Assembly (NCBI RefSeq): GCF_028657905.1
Contig: NZ_CP117782.1
Span: 3,534,001 to 3,598,000 of the forward strand
DNA: 64,000 bases
Reading direction: 5' to 3'
Origin: Burkholderia sp. FERM BP-3421
GTDB lineage: Bacteria > Pseudomonadota > Gammaproteobacteria > Burkholderiales > Burkholderiaceae
Position 1 is the first letter of the stretch. Every line of letters begins with the position of its first letter. Below, in pieces: positions 1-7,380 of the stretch. The translations under genes were made by a program, and so were the position numbers. The notes beneath the pieces were generated by a model. It was not told the DNA's origin and did no database searches. It saw only the letters and a list, made by a program, of their open reading frames with translations.

Positions 1-245
1 CGGGCTTGTCGGCCGGCGACGTGCTGGTTGCGCTCGAGGGCCTGAGGATAACGGGGTCGAATCTCGATGCGCTGCTCGCGCGCTTCCGGCCGGGCGACAA
101 GGTGGAACTGCACGCCTTCCGCCGCGACGAACTGCGCACGGTGCGGCTCAAGCTGGACGGGCCGGAAATCCTGCGCTGCCGGCTCAGCACGCAGGACAAG
201 CCCGCGGCGCAGCGGACGGCCCGGGAGGCCTGGCTGGGCGCATGA
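1..245 (+). CDS. C-terminal end of an M61-type peptidase (PDZ tail), 5' truncated by the window edge
   Basis: An open frame enters from the left edge and stops with TGA at 243-245; about 80 residues are visible. The residues GLSAGDVLVALEGLRI followed by LLARFRPGDKVELHAFRRDEL are typical of a PDZ domain: a carboxylate-binding GL-like loop, then the 'rpGdkV' turn before a strand. In beta- and gammaproteobacteria this tail closes glycyl-aminopeptidases of family M61, and that identification rests on family resemblance only. The zinc-peptidase domain lies outside the window. Another PDZ protein, such as a DegQ-like protease, cannot be excluded. Confidence 0.6.
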   Translation, partial: GLSAGDVLVALEGLRITGSNLDALLARFRPGDKVELHAFRRDELRTVRLKLDGPEILRCRLSTQDKPAAQRTAREAWLGA

Positions 246-379
246 CCGGCCGCCCGGCAGCGGTGGATTGTTCTGCTGGTGCAACAATCCGTCGTTGCCG
301 GGATGCTTTTTCCGGAAGGGGGGCGTGCGCACAATGGCGTCACTCGCGCTGATACGGCGCAACCCCAACGGAGCCCGAC

Positions 380-976
380 ATGACGACCATCCTGCAAATC
401 AATTCCGCCGCCCGCTCGCAAGGCGCGCAATCCACGCTGCTTGCCGACGAATTGACGGCCAAGCTGCAACAATCGAATCCCGGCGCCACGGTGACGGTGC
501 GCAACCTGCTGGCCGATGCGCTGCCGCATCTCGACGACGCGGTGCTCGGCGCGTTCTTCACACCGGTGGACCAGCGCAGCCCGGAACAGAGCGCGATCGT
601 CGCGAAGAGCGACGCACTGATCGACGAACTGCGCGCGGCCGACGTGATCGTGATCGGCGCGCCGCTGTACAACTTCGGCGTGTCGTCGCAGCTGAAGACC
701 TATTTCGACTGGATCGCGCGCGCCGGCGTGACGTTCCGCTACACGGCGAACGGTCCGGAAGGGCTGATCACGGGCAAGAAGGTGCACGTGGTGTCGGCGC
801 GCGGCGGCAAGTACGCGGGCACGCCGAACGATACCCAGACGCCGTTCCTGAAGACCTTCCTCGGCTTCGTCGGCATGACCGACGTGAGCTTCATCTACGC
901 GGAAGGCCTGAATCTCGGGCCGGAATCGGCAAGCGCCTCGTTGGCCGGCGCGCGCGAGGCGATCGCCGCGCTCTGA
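380..976 (+). CDS. azoR: FMN-dependent NADH-azoreductase
   Basis: The 198-residue protein has the usual AzoR length and a flavodoxin-like fold. The N-terminal QINSAARSQGAQST is the FMN-phosphate loop, PLYNFG at residues 95-100 is the flavin-ring motif, and SARGG at 139-143 is the second flavin contact. The family reduces azo compounds and quinones by two-electron ping-pong transfer from NADH in the cytoplasm. The ATG at 380 follows a purine-rich GGAG, giving a good start. The gene is monocistronic and converges on ung, from which it is separated by an unusual tandem terminator array. Confidence 0.93.
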   Translation: MTTILQINSAARSQGAQSTLLADELTAKLQQSNPGATVTVRNLLADALPHLDDAVLGAFFTPVDQRSPEQSAIVAKSDALIDELRAADVIVIGAPLYNFGVSSQLKTYFDWIARAGVTFRYTANGPEGLITGKKVHVVSARGGKYAGTPNDTQTPFLKTFLGFVGMTDVSFIYAEGLNLGPESASASLAGAREAIAAL

Positions 977-1007
977 GGCGTGGCTTGCGGATAGCACCGC
1001 GCCAATG

Positions 1008-1050
1008 ACGACAAACGCGGCGTACCGGAAGGTGCGCGGCGTTTGTCGTT
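1008..1050. terminator. Hairpin terminator, array copy 1 (nearest azoR)
   Basis: Imperfect arms ACGACAAACGC...GCGTACC and GGTGCGC...GCGTTTGTCGT pair around a GGAA loop and are followed by TTTTGG. It lies 32 bp after the azoR stop. This is the most diverged copy of the four. Confidence 0.7.
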
Positions 1051-1187
1051 TTGGCCGCGCCGGCTGGACAGTCCGGCGCTTGCACGGCGAACCCGCGCGC
1101 TTCAGGCGAGCGTCGCGGCTCGGTCTGACGGTCTCCGGTCGCTCGATTTGCAGCCCGGCGTGGCTTGCGGATCGCCTCGCGCCTATG

Positions 1188-1223
1188 AAAAACGCCGCGC
1201 ACCTTCCGGTGCGCGGCGTTTTT
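1188..1223. terminator. Hairpin terminator, array copy 2
   Basis: A perfect inverted repeat AAAAACGCCGCGCACC-TTCC-GGTGCGCGGCGTTTTT. It is flanked by A and T runs, so it can act in both directions between the convergent azoR and ung. Confidence 0.8.
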
Positions 1224-1360
1224 GTTTCATGCGCGCAACCGGACGCGGGCGCTTGCGCGGCGAACCGCGCCGCTTCAGGCGGGCGTCGCGGCTCGGTCCG
1301 GCGGTCGCTGGTCGCTCGGTTTGTGACCCGGCGTGGCTTGCGGATCGTCTCGCGCCAACG

Positions 1361-1396
1361 AAAAAACGCCGCGTACCAAAAGGTGCGCGGCGTTTT
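1361..1396. terminator. Hairpin terminator, array copy 3
   Basis: Arms AAAACGCCGCGTACC and GGTGCGCGGCGTTTT enclose an AAAA loop. One G-T pair distinguishes it from copy 2. It is identical to copy 4. Confidence 0.8.
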
Positions 1397-1534
1397 AGTT
1401 TCGAGCGCGCAACCGGATGCGGGCGCTTGCGCGGCGAACCGCGCTGCTTCAGGCGGGCGTCGCGGTTCGGTCCGGCGGTTGCTGGTCGCTCGGTTTGTGA
1501 CCGGGCGTGCCTTGCGGATCGTCTCGCGCCAACG

Positions 1535-1570
1535 AAAAAACGCCGCGTACCAAAAGGTGCGCGGCGTTTT
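1535..1570. terminator. Hairpin terminator, array copy 4 (nearest ung)
   Basis: The same hairpin as copy 3 (arms with ACGCCGCGTACC and GGTGCGCGGCGT, loop AAAA). It lies about 53 bp downstream of the ung stop on the minus strand, so it is the natural terminator of the trp-CYTH-ung transcript. Confidence 0.8.
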
Positions 1571-1622
1571 AGTTTCATGCGCGCAACCGGACGCGGGCGC
1601 TTGCGCGGCGAACCGCGCTGCT

Positions 1623-2417
1623 TCAGGCGAGCGTCGCCGCCTGATCCGGCAGCCGCCAGTCGATCAGCGCGCGGCCCTGCGCGCCCAGATAGTCGTTCGC
1701 GAGCGCGAAGTGGCGGCAGCCCAGGAAGCCGCGATGCGCGGACAGCGGCGACGGATGCGGCGCCTCGAGCACGCAATGCGCGTGCGGATCGAACAGCGCG
1801 CGCTTGGCCTGGGCATGCGCGCCCCACAGCATGAACACGAGCCCGCGATGACGCCGCGCGAGTTCGCGGATCAGTGTGTCGGTGCACGGCTCCCAGCCGC
1901 GCTTCGCGTGGCTCGCCGCGGCGGCCTTCTCGACCGTCAGCACGGTGTTGAGCAGCAGCACGCCCTGGCGCGCCCAGGTGTCGAGGCAACCGTGGTGCGG
2001 CGCTTCATGGCCGCAGTTCGCGGCGATTTCCTTGAAGATGTTGCGCAGCGACGGCGGCGGCCGCACCCCGGGCGGTACCGAGAACGCCAGCCCGTGCGCC
2101 TGCGGCGTGCCGCGGTCGTCGCCGTGGTACGGATCCTGGCCGAGGATCACGACCTTCACGTCGTCGGGGCTCGTGAGCCGCAGCGCGCGGAACACGTCGT
2201 CCGGATAGATCGTCTTGCCGGCGGCGCGTTCGTGGTCCACGAAGCGGCACAGCGGCGCGTAGGCTTCGCTGTCGATGAAGGGCGCGAGCAGCGCGTGCCA
2301 TGCGGGCGGCAGCGCGTCGAACTGGGCGGCGAGCGACGCGGCCGTCGGCGTGGCGGCGGCGGGCGAATCGAAGAGCGACGGTTGTTGCATCGGATCGGGA
2401 ACGGAACTGTGAGTCAT
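1623..2417 (-). CDS. ung: Uracil-DNA glycosylase (family 1)
   Basis: 264 residues. GQDPYHG at 93-99 carries the catalytic Asp95, and HPSPLS at 221-226 is the minor-groove/leucine loop motif; both are diagnostic of family 1 UDG. The enzyme removes uracil from DNA to start base-excision repair. The N-terminal 30 residues are low complexity and include QPSLFD, which resembles a sliding-clamp-binding peptide (inference). The start codon is 15 bp downstream of the CYTH gene stop, so it is the last gene of the trp run. Its 3' end is copied three more times in the adjoining repeat array. Confidence 0.97.
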   Translation of the reverse strand: MTHSSVPDPMQQPSLFDSPAAATPTAASLAAQFDALPPAWHALLAPFIDSEAYAPLCRFVDHERAAGKTIYPDDVFRALRLTSPDDVKVVILGQDPYHGDDRGTPQAHGLAFSVPPGVRPPPSLRNIFKEIAANCGHEAPHHGCLDTWARQGVLLLNTVLTVEKAAAASHAKRGWEPCTDTLIRELARRHRGLVFMLWGAHAQAKRALFDPHAHCVLEAPHPSPLSAHRGFLGCRHFALANDYLGAQGRALIDWRLPDQAATLA

Positions 2418-2432
2418 GCGGAGCGCGCCGCG

Positions 2433-3056
2433 TCAGGCGCGCAGCTGGTAGCCGCGCTGCGCCTTGCTCTGGTTGTCGGGCGCGAGACCGGGCAGGGCGG
2501 CGGCGAGTTCGGCGGCGAGCGCGCGCAGCGCCGCCGTGTCGCCGTCGAGGAGTTCCAGCTCGATTTCGCAGATCGGCGCGCGGCGGGTGTCGCCGTCGAC
2601 CTGCGCGGTGATCTCGCCGAGGTCGAGCGCGGCCTCGATGCGCGCGAGCGGCGTGTCGAGCTGCCACAAGGTGCGCGAGAAATCGGTGCGGAACAGCGCG
2701 ATCAGCGTGGGCGCGGCGGTGCGCAGCGCGGTCGCGGCGGCCGGCACGTCGCACGCGGCGAGCAGCGTGTCGATCTCCAACTGGTCGCGCGCGACCGGCA
2801 TTTCCCATTCATGCCGCCGGTGCAGCCCGTGCTCGGCTTCGCCGACCGTCTTGTAGGTCTGCAGCCAGCCTTGCGGCGCGAGCCGCAGGCGCACCGCGCT
2901 CTTGGCGCGGGCGAGCGCGAGATCGGGCGTGTCGAAGTACAGATTGGACAGCGTGATGTCGCGGCCCGGCGTTCCCGCGCGCGCGTCGAGCCAGCGTCGC
3001 GCCGCGTCGATCAGCCCCGACGGGAGCGCGAGCTTGATTTCCTGTTCGATGGCCAT
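2433..3056 (-). CDS. CYTH-domain protein (probable inorganic triphosphatase)
   Basis: 207 residues beginning with EQEIK at positions 4-8, the ExExK signature of CYTH/triphosphate tunnel metalloenzymes. Strand repeats with acidic and basic tunnel residues follow (SNLYFDTPDLALARAKSAVRLR, then TYKTVGEAEHGLHRRHEWE). Bacterial members usually hydrolyse inorganic triphosphate or have thiamine-triphosphatase-like activity; the substrate here is not shown by sequence. It lacks the C-terminal CHAD domain seen in YgiF-like proteins. It starts 10 bp after the trpC stop, so it is likely co-transcribed with the trp genes and ung. Confidence 0.85.
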   Translation of the reverse strand: MAIEQEIKLALPSGLIDAARRWLDARAGTPGRDITLSNLYFDTPDLALARAKSAVRLRLAPQGWLQTYKTVGEAEHGLHRRHEWEMPVARDQLEIDTLLAACDVPAAATALRTAAPTLIALFRTDFSRTLWQLDTPLARIEAALDLGEITAQVDGDTRRAPICEIELELLDGDTAALRALAAELAAALPGLAPDNQSKAQRGYQLRA

Positions 3057-3066
3057 CGCGCGCCGC

Positions 3067-3852
3067 TCAGAAGAACATCCGCGCGAGTTCCTCGCCCGGC
3101 TGCTCGGCGCGCATGAACGCCTCGCCGACGAGGAAGGTGCGGACCCGGGCCGCCAGCATCCGCTCGACGTCCGCGCGCGACAGGATGCCGGACTCGGTCA
3201 CGACGATGCGGTCGGCGGGAATCATGTCGAGCATGTCGAGCGTCGTGTCGATCGTGGTCTCGAAGGTGCGCAGGTTGCGGTTGTTGATGCCGAGGAGCGG
3301 CGTCTTCAGCGTGAGCGCCTCGGCCAGCTCGGCGCGGTCGTGCACTTCCACCAGCACCGCGAGCCCGAGCGAGTGCGCGTAGGCTTCGAGATCCTGCATG
3401 GTCGGCGTGTCGAGCGCGGCGGCGATCAGCAGGATCGCGTCGGCGCCCATCGCGCGCGCTTCGAGGATCTGGTACGGATCGACGATGAAGTCCTTGCGCA
3501 GCACCGGCAGGTCGCAGGCGGCGCGCGCTTCTTCGAGATAGCGCGCGCTGCCCTGGAAGAACTGCTCGTCGGTCAGCACCGACAGGCAGGCCGCACCGTG
3601 CGTCGCGTAGGAGCGGGCGATGTCGGCCGGCGCGAAGTGCTCGCGCAGCACGCCTTTCGACGGGCTGGCCTTCTTCACTTCGGCGATCACGGCGGGGTGT
3701 CCCGCCGCGTGCTTGGCGCGCAGCGCGCCGACGAAATCGCGGTGCGTGCGCGCCGACGCTTCGAGCTTCAGCGCTTCGAGCGGCGTGCTGCGCAGCGCGG
3801 CGGCGATTTCTTCGCGCTTGACGGCGATGATTCGGTCGAGGATGTCGCTCAT
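3067..3852 (-). CDS. trpC: Indole-3-glycerol phosphate synthase
   Basis: 261 residues, a monofunctional TIM barrel. It converts carboxyphenylaminodeoxyribulose phosphate to indole-3-glycerol phosphate, the fourth step after chorismate in tryptophan synthesis. Visible motifs are EVKKASPSKG at 58-67 (catalytic lysine region), LRKDFI at 118-123 with the general-acid Lys, then LLGINNRNL and VTESGI in the phosphate-binding C-terminal part. There is no fused TrpF domain. It lies 42 bp downstream of trpD and 10 bp upstream of the CYTH gene. Confidence 0.97.
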   Translation of the reverse strand: MSDILDRIIAVKREEIAAALRSTPLEALKLEASARTHRDFVGALRAKHAAGHPAVIAEVKKASPSKGVLREHFAPADIARSYATHGAACLSVLTDEQFFQGSARYLEEARAACDLPVLRKDFIVDPYQILEARAMGADAILLIAAALDTPTMQDLEAYAHSLGLAVLVEVHDRAELAEALTLKTPLLGINNRNLRTFETTIDTTLDMLDMIPADRIVVTESGILSRADVERMLAARVRTFLVGEAFMRAEQPGEELARMFF

Positions 3853-3894
3853 GGGAGTCTCGTGCGTAAATCCGGTTCGAAGAAGGGCGCGCGT

Positions 3895-4926
3895 TCAGCG
3901 CGCGAGCTGCTGCGTGAAGCGCACCAGCTCGTCGACTTTCGCGCGGGCCCGGCCGCTCGCGATCGCTTCGCGCGCGAGCTGGATGCCGTCCGCGATCGAC
4001 GCCGCGACGTTGGCCGCATAGAGCGCGGTGCCGGCGTTGAGCGTGACGATCTCGCGCGCGACGCCGGGCTTGTTGCCGAGCGCTTCGAGCAGCATGGTAC
4101 GCGATTCGTCCGCGTTCTCGACCTTGAGGGTCCGGTTCGACACCATTTGCAGGCCGAAGTCCTCGGGATGGATCTCGTATTCGTGCACCAGGCCGTCGCG
4201 CAGCTCGCCCACGAGCGTGGCCGCGCCGAGCGACACCTCGTCCATCCCGTCCTTGCCGTAGACGACCAGCACGTGCTGCGCGCCGAGCCGCTGCATCACG
4301 CGCACCTGGATCCCGACCAGGTCCGGGTGGAACACGCCCATCAGCTGATTGGGCGCGCCGGCGGGGTTGGTCAGCGGGCCGAGGATGTTGAAGATCGTGC
4401 GCACGCCGAGCTCGCGGCGCACCGCGGCGATGTTCTTCATCGCGGGGTGGTGGTTCGGCGCGAACATGAAGCCCATGCCGGTCTCGGCGATCGAGGCCGC
4501 CACCTGGTCCGGCTGCAGGTCGATGTTCACGCCGAGCGCTTCCAGCACGTCGGCGCTGCCGGACTTGCTCGATACGCCGCGGTTGCCGTGCTTCGCCACT
4601 TTCGCGCCGGCGGCGGCCGATACGAACATCGTCGCCGTCGAGATGTTGAAGGTATGCGAGCCGTCGCCGCCCGTGCCGACGATGTCGACGAAGTGGGAGT
4701 TGTCGGGCACCTGCACGTGATTCGCGAATTCACGCATGACGGTGGCCGCGGCGGCGATCTCGCCGATGGTCTCTTTTTTGACGCGCAGCCCCGTGATGAT
4801 CGCGGCCGCCATCACGGGCGAGAGGTCGCCGCGCATGATGAGCCGCATCAGGTGCAGCATCTCGTCGTGGAAGATCTCGCGATGCTCGATCGTGCGCTGC
4901 AGCGCTTCCTGCGGAGTGATGGACAT
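3895..4926 (-). CDS. trpD: Anthranilate phosphoribosyltransferase
   Basis: 343 residues. It transfers phosphoribose from PRPP to anthranilate. Motifs are GTGGDGSHTFNIST at 84-97 (PRPP diphosphate loop), KHGNR at 112-116 and SSKSGSADVLE at 119-129, with a DE pair (GKDGMDEVSL) for the second magnesium. It is the unfused form, with the glutamine amidotransferase encoded separately just upstream. The start is 13 bp after the trpG stop. Confidence 0.97.
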   Translation of the reverse strand: MSITPQEALQRTIEHREIFHDEMLHLMRLIMRGDLSPVMAAAIITGLRVKKETIGEIAAAATVMREFANHVQVPDNSHFVDIVGTGGDGSHTFNISTATMFVSAAAGAKVAKHGNRGVSSKSGSADVLEALGVNIDLQPDQVAASIAETGMGFMFAPNHHPAMKNIAAVRRELGVRTIFNILGPLTNPAGAPNQLMGVFHPDLVGIQVRVMQRLGAQHVLVVYGKDGMDEVSLGAATLVGELRDGLVHEYEIHPEDFGLQMVSNRTLKVENADESRTMLLEALGNKPGVAREIVTLNAGTALYAANVAASIADGIQLAREAIASGRARAKVDELVRFTQQLAR

Positions 4927-4939
4927 GGGCGGGCTCCGG

Positions 4940-5527
4940 TTACGCGGGCAGGGTCGCGGCGCGCGCCTGCTTCAGGAAGTTCTCGAGCAGCGTGTGGCCG
5001 TGCTCGGACAGGATCGATTCCGGGTGGAACTGCACGCCCTCGATGGGCAGGGTCCGGTGGCGCACGCCCATGATCTCGCCGTCGTCGGTCCACGCGGAGA
5101 TCTCGAGGCAGTCGGGCAGCGATTCGCGCTCGATCGCGAGCGAGTGATAGCGGGTGACGTCGAAGTGCGCCGGCAGGTCGGCGAACACGCCGCGGCCGTC
5201 GGTCTCGATCCGGCTCACTTTGCCGTGCATGATGGTCTTCGCTCGCACGACGCGCCCGCCGAACGCCTCGCCGATCGCCTGATGGCCGAGGCAGACGCCG
5301 AGGATCGGCTTCGTGCCGGCGAACGTGCGCAGCACGTCGAGCGTGTTGCCCGCATGCTGCGGATTGCCCGGGCCCGGCGACAGGCAGATCGCGGCGGGAT
5401 CGAGGCGCGCGATCTCGTCGAGCGTGATCTCGTCATTGCGGTAGGTGCGCACGTCCTCGCCCAATTCGCCGAAGTACTGGACCAGGTTGTAGGTGAATGA
5501 ATCGTAGTTGTCGATCATGAGCAGCAT
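4940..5527 (-). CDS. trpG: Anthranilate synthase component II (glutamine amidotransferase)
   Basis: 195 residues starting MLLMIDNYDSFTYN, the standard TrpG/PabA start. The open frame extends upstream, but that extension has no similarity to the family. The class I amidotransferase triad is visible: Cys79 in GVCLGHQ, and His168/Glu170 in VQFHPES. It supplies ammonia from glutamine to TrpE. TrpG-type subunits can also serve PabB in folate synthesis, which the sequence cannot decide. The start lies 13 bp after the trpE stop. Confidence 0.96.
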   Translation of the reverse strand: MLLMIDNYDSFTYNLVQYFGELGEDVRTYRNDEITLDEIARLDPAAICLSPGPGNPQHAGNTLDVLRTFAGTKPILGVCLGHQAIGEAFGGRVVRAKTIMHGKVSRIETDGRGVFADLPAHFDVTRYHSLAIERESLPDCLEISAWTDDGEIMGVRHRTLPIEGVQFHPESILSEHGHTLLENFLKQARAATLPA

Positions 5528-5540
5528 GGTCTGTCTCCGG

Positions 5541-7034
5541 TTAGAAGTCGCTGTCGAGGCCGTCCTGGACCTGCTCGGCCGCGCGCAGCACCGCACGCGC
5601 CTTGTTCTCGGTCTCCTGCCATTCGGATTCGGGCACCGAATCGGCGACGATGCCCGCCGCGGCCTGCACATACAGGTTGCCGTTGTGGATGAGACCGGTG
5701 CGGATCGCGATCGCGAGATCCATCTCGCCCGAGAACGACAGGTAGCCGACCGCGCCGCCGTACAGCCCGCGCTTGACGGGCTCGAGCGTGTCGATCAGCT
5801 CCATCGCGCGCACCTTCGGCGCGCCGGACAGCGTGCCGGCCGGGAATGTCGCGCGCAGGACGTCGTAGTTGGTCATGCCGGGCTTCAGCTTGCCCTCGAC
5901 CGAGCTGACGATGTGCTGCACGTGCGAGTACTTCTCGATCACCATCTTGTCGGTGACGGACACCGAGCCGATTTCCGCGATGCGGCCGACGTCGTTGCGC
6001 GCGAGATCGATCAGCATCACGTGCTCGGCGATTTCCTTCGGGTCGTTGAGCAGCTCGGTCGCGAGTTCCGCGTCGCGCTCGGGCGTGTTGCCGCGCGGCC
6101 GGGTGCCGGCGAGCGGGCGGATCGTGACGATCTGGTCGTCGCCGCGCTGTTCCTGGCGCACCAGGATCTCGGGCGACGCGCCGACCACGTGGAAGTCGCC
6201 GAAGTTGTAGTAATACATATAGGGCGACGGATTCAGCGAGCGCAGCGCGCGGTACAGCGACAGCGGATTGTCGCGATACGGCTTGGTCAGGCGCTGGCCG
6301 ACCTGGATCTGCATCAGCTCGCCCGCCGCGATGAATTCCTTCGCCTGGCGCACGGCGGCGAGGTAGTCGTCCTTCTTGAATTCGCGGTAAATCTCGGTGC
6401 GCACGCTGGCCGACGTGACGGGCGGCTGGACCGTCGTGCGCAGCCGCTGCTTGAGTTCGCGCAGGCGCTGCTTCGCCTTCGTGTAGGCCTCCGGCTGGCC
6501 CGGGTCCGCATAGATGATCAGGTAGAGCTTGCCGGCGAGATTGTCGATCACCGCGACCTCTTCCGTCAGCAGCAGCTGGATGTCCGGCAGGCCGAGATCG
6601 TCGCGCGGCGCGGTGTCGGCGAGCTTCTTCTCGATGTAGCGCACCGCGTCGTAGCCGAAGTAGCCGGCGAGGCCGCCGCAGAAGCGCGGCAGGCCGGGCC
6701 GCTGGGCGACCTTGAAGCGGGCCTGGAACGAGGCGATGAAGTCGAACGGGTCGCCGTCGTGGGTTTCGACCACCTTGCCGTCCTGCACCACTTCGGAGCG
6801 CCCGGCGCGGGTGCGCAGCAGCGTGCGGGCCGGCATGCCGATGAACGAGTAGCGCCCGAAGCGCTCACCGCCCACCACCGATTCGAGCAGGAAGGAGTTG
6901 GCGCCGCCGCGTTCCGACTGGGCGAGCTTCAGGTAGAGCGAGAGCGGCGTTTCGAGATCGGCGAGCGCCTCGGCGATCAGCGGAATGCGGTTGTAGCCCT
7001 CGTTGGCGAGCGATTGGAATTCGAGTTCAGTCAT
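5541..7034 (-). CDS. trpE: Anthranilate synthase component I
   Basis: 497 residues. I chose the ATG at 7034 (MTELEFQSLANEGYN) because AGGA lies just upstream and family members begin this way; 11 more in-frame residues are possible. LLESVVGGERFGRYSFIG near residue 50-65 contains the LLES element that binds feedback tryptophan. The catalytic chorismate-binding half shows PLAGTRPRG, DLARNDVGR, SHVQHIVSSVEG, GTLSGAPKVRAME and GLYGGAVGYL. It makes anthranilate from chorismate with TrpG. Upstream are a Trp-codon leader peptide and an attenuator-like hairpin. Confidence 0.97.
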   Translation of the reverse strand: MTELEFQSLANEGYNRIPLIAEALADLETPLSLYLKLAQSERGGANSFLLESVVGGERFGRYSFIGMPARTLLRTRAGRSEVVQDGKVVETHDGDPFDFIASFQARFKVAQRPGLPRFCGGLAGYFGYDAVRYIEKKLADTAPRDDLGLPDIQLLLTEEVAVIDNLAGKLYLIIYADPGQPEAYTKAKQRLRELKQRLRTTVQPPVTSASVRTEIYREFKKDDYLAAVRQAKEFIAAGELMQIQVGQRLTKPYRDNPLSLYRALRSLNPSPYMYYYNFGDFHVVGASPEILVRQEQRGDDQIVTIRPLAGTRPRGNTPERDAELATELLNDPKEIAEHVMLIDLARNDVGRIAEIGSVSVTDKMVIEKYSHVQHIVSSVEGKLKPGMTNYDVLRATFPAGTLSGAPKVRAMELIDTLEPVKRGLYGGAVGYLSFSGEMDLAIAIRTGLIHNGNLYVQAAAGIVADSVPESEWQETENKARAVLRAAEQVQDGLDSDF

Positions 7035-7246
7035 GTTCCGGTCCTGTTGGGACGAGCGGCGGGGCACGCCGGGGGATCACGTGGGACTGCGCGAGCGGCT
7101 GGAGCAGGGGGCCGAACCGGCGGTGCAGGCGACCCCCGCATCCGGACGGCGCGGCGCATCCGCGACCCGATCCGATCCGATACGGAGCGGGACGCGACTA
7201 GCCGGCAGACTGGATGGTGAGCGGGAGCGCGAACGCGCAGCGAAAC

Positions 7247-7275
7247 AAAAAACAGGGCTGAAGACGAGCTTCAGC
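7247..7275 (-). terminator. Attenuator-like intrinsic terminator of the trp leader
   Basis: Read on the minus strand, GCTGAAG-CTCGT-CTTCAGC forms a perfect 7-bp stem followed by CC and GTTTTTTG. It sits 15 bp after the stop of the Trp-rich leader peptide and more than 200 bp before trpE, so it would stop transcription before the structural genes. A competing pairing is possible: GATGAG (7280-7285) with CTCGTC (7263-7268), which covers the loop and the start of the 3' arm. GATGAG can itself be held in ACCTC-GAT-GAGGT. This is the layout expected of ribosome-mediated attenuation. Confidence 0.75.
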
Positions 7276-7289
7276 GTACCTCATCGAGG

Positions 7290-7364
7290 TTAGCGCGACC
7301 AGCGACGCCAGGGCCATGCTCCCCGGTCGATGCTGCTCAGACTCCGTTTTTTGTTCAGAAACAT
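7290..7364 (-). CDS. trpL: trp leader peptide (24 residues, three Trp)
   Basis: The small frame encodes MFLNKKRSLSS-IDRG-AWPWRRWSR and ends with TAA. Trp codons at positions 17, 19 and 22 are packed just before the stop. It lies between gph (stop 16 bp upstream) and trpE and is followed at once by hairpins, including an intrinsic terminator. Scarcity of charged tRNA-Trp would stall ribosomes at these codons and favour read-through. No strong Shine-Dalgarno precedes the ATG; translation may depend on the gph stop nearby (inference). It is too short for ordinary gene finders and was read directly from the sequence. Confidence 0.78.
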   Translation of the reverse strand: MFLNKKRSLSSIDRGAWPWRRWSR

Positions 7365-7380
7365 GCGGTGGTAGAAAAAA

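Larger units (their letters stand above)
978..1637. repeat. Tandem array of about 173-180 bp units between azoR and ung, each with a terminator hairpin and a copy of the ung 3' tail
   Basis: The landmark GCGTGGCTTGCGG (last copy GCGTGCCTTGCGG) recurs at 978, 1158, 1331 and 1505, and CTTCAGGCG(A/G)GCGTCGC recurs at 1100, 1273, 1447 and 1621. The last of these is the real end of ung on the minus strand, including its stop. Each unit therefore spans what should be a single azoR-ung intergenic region: the sequence just after the azoR stop, a GC-rich hairpin with flanking A/T runs, and the last codons of ung. Periods are 180, 173 and 174 bp. Units 3 and 4 are the most alike, which suggests recent duplication. 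Long open frames across the array are a by-product of its composition. Confidence 0.9.

Noticed and set aside
978..1637. CRISPR array
   Set aside because: Units are 173-180 bp, repeated in full with no unique spacers, and contain terminators and the ung tail.
1005..3116. A 703-codon plus-strand open frame across the repeat array, ung and the CYTH gene
   Set aside because: Arg/Ala/Gly-rich composition, antisense to two clear genes, and driven by the tandem repeat and GC-rich codon bias.
2902..7220. Long plus-strand frames opposite the trp genes
   Set aside because: They are antisense shadows of trpC, trpD, trpG and trpE, which all have complete catalytic motifs.
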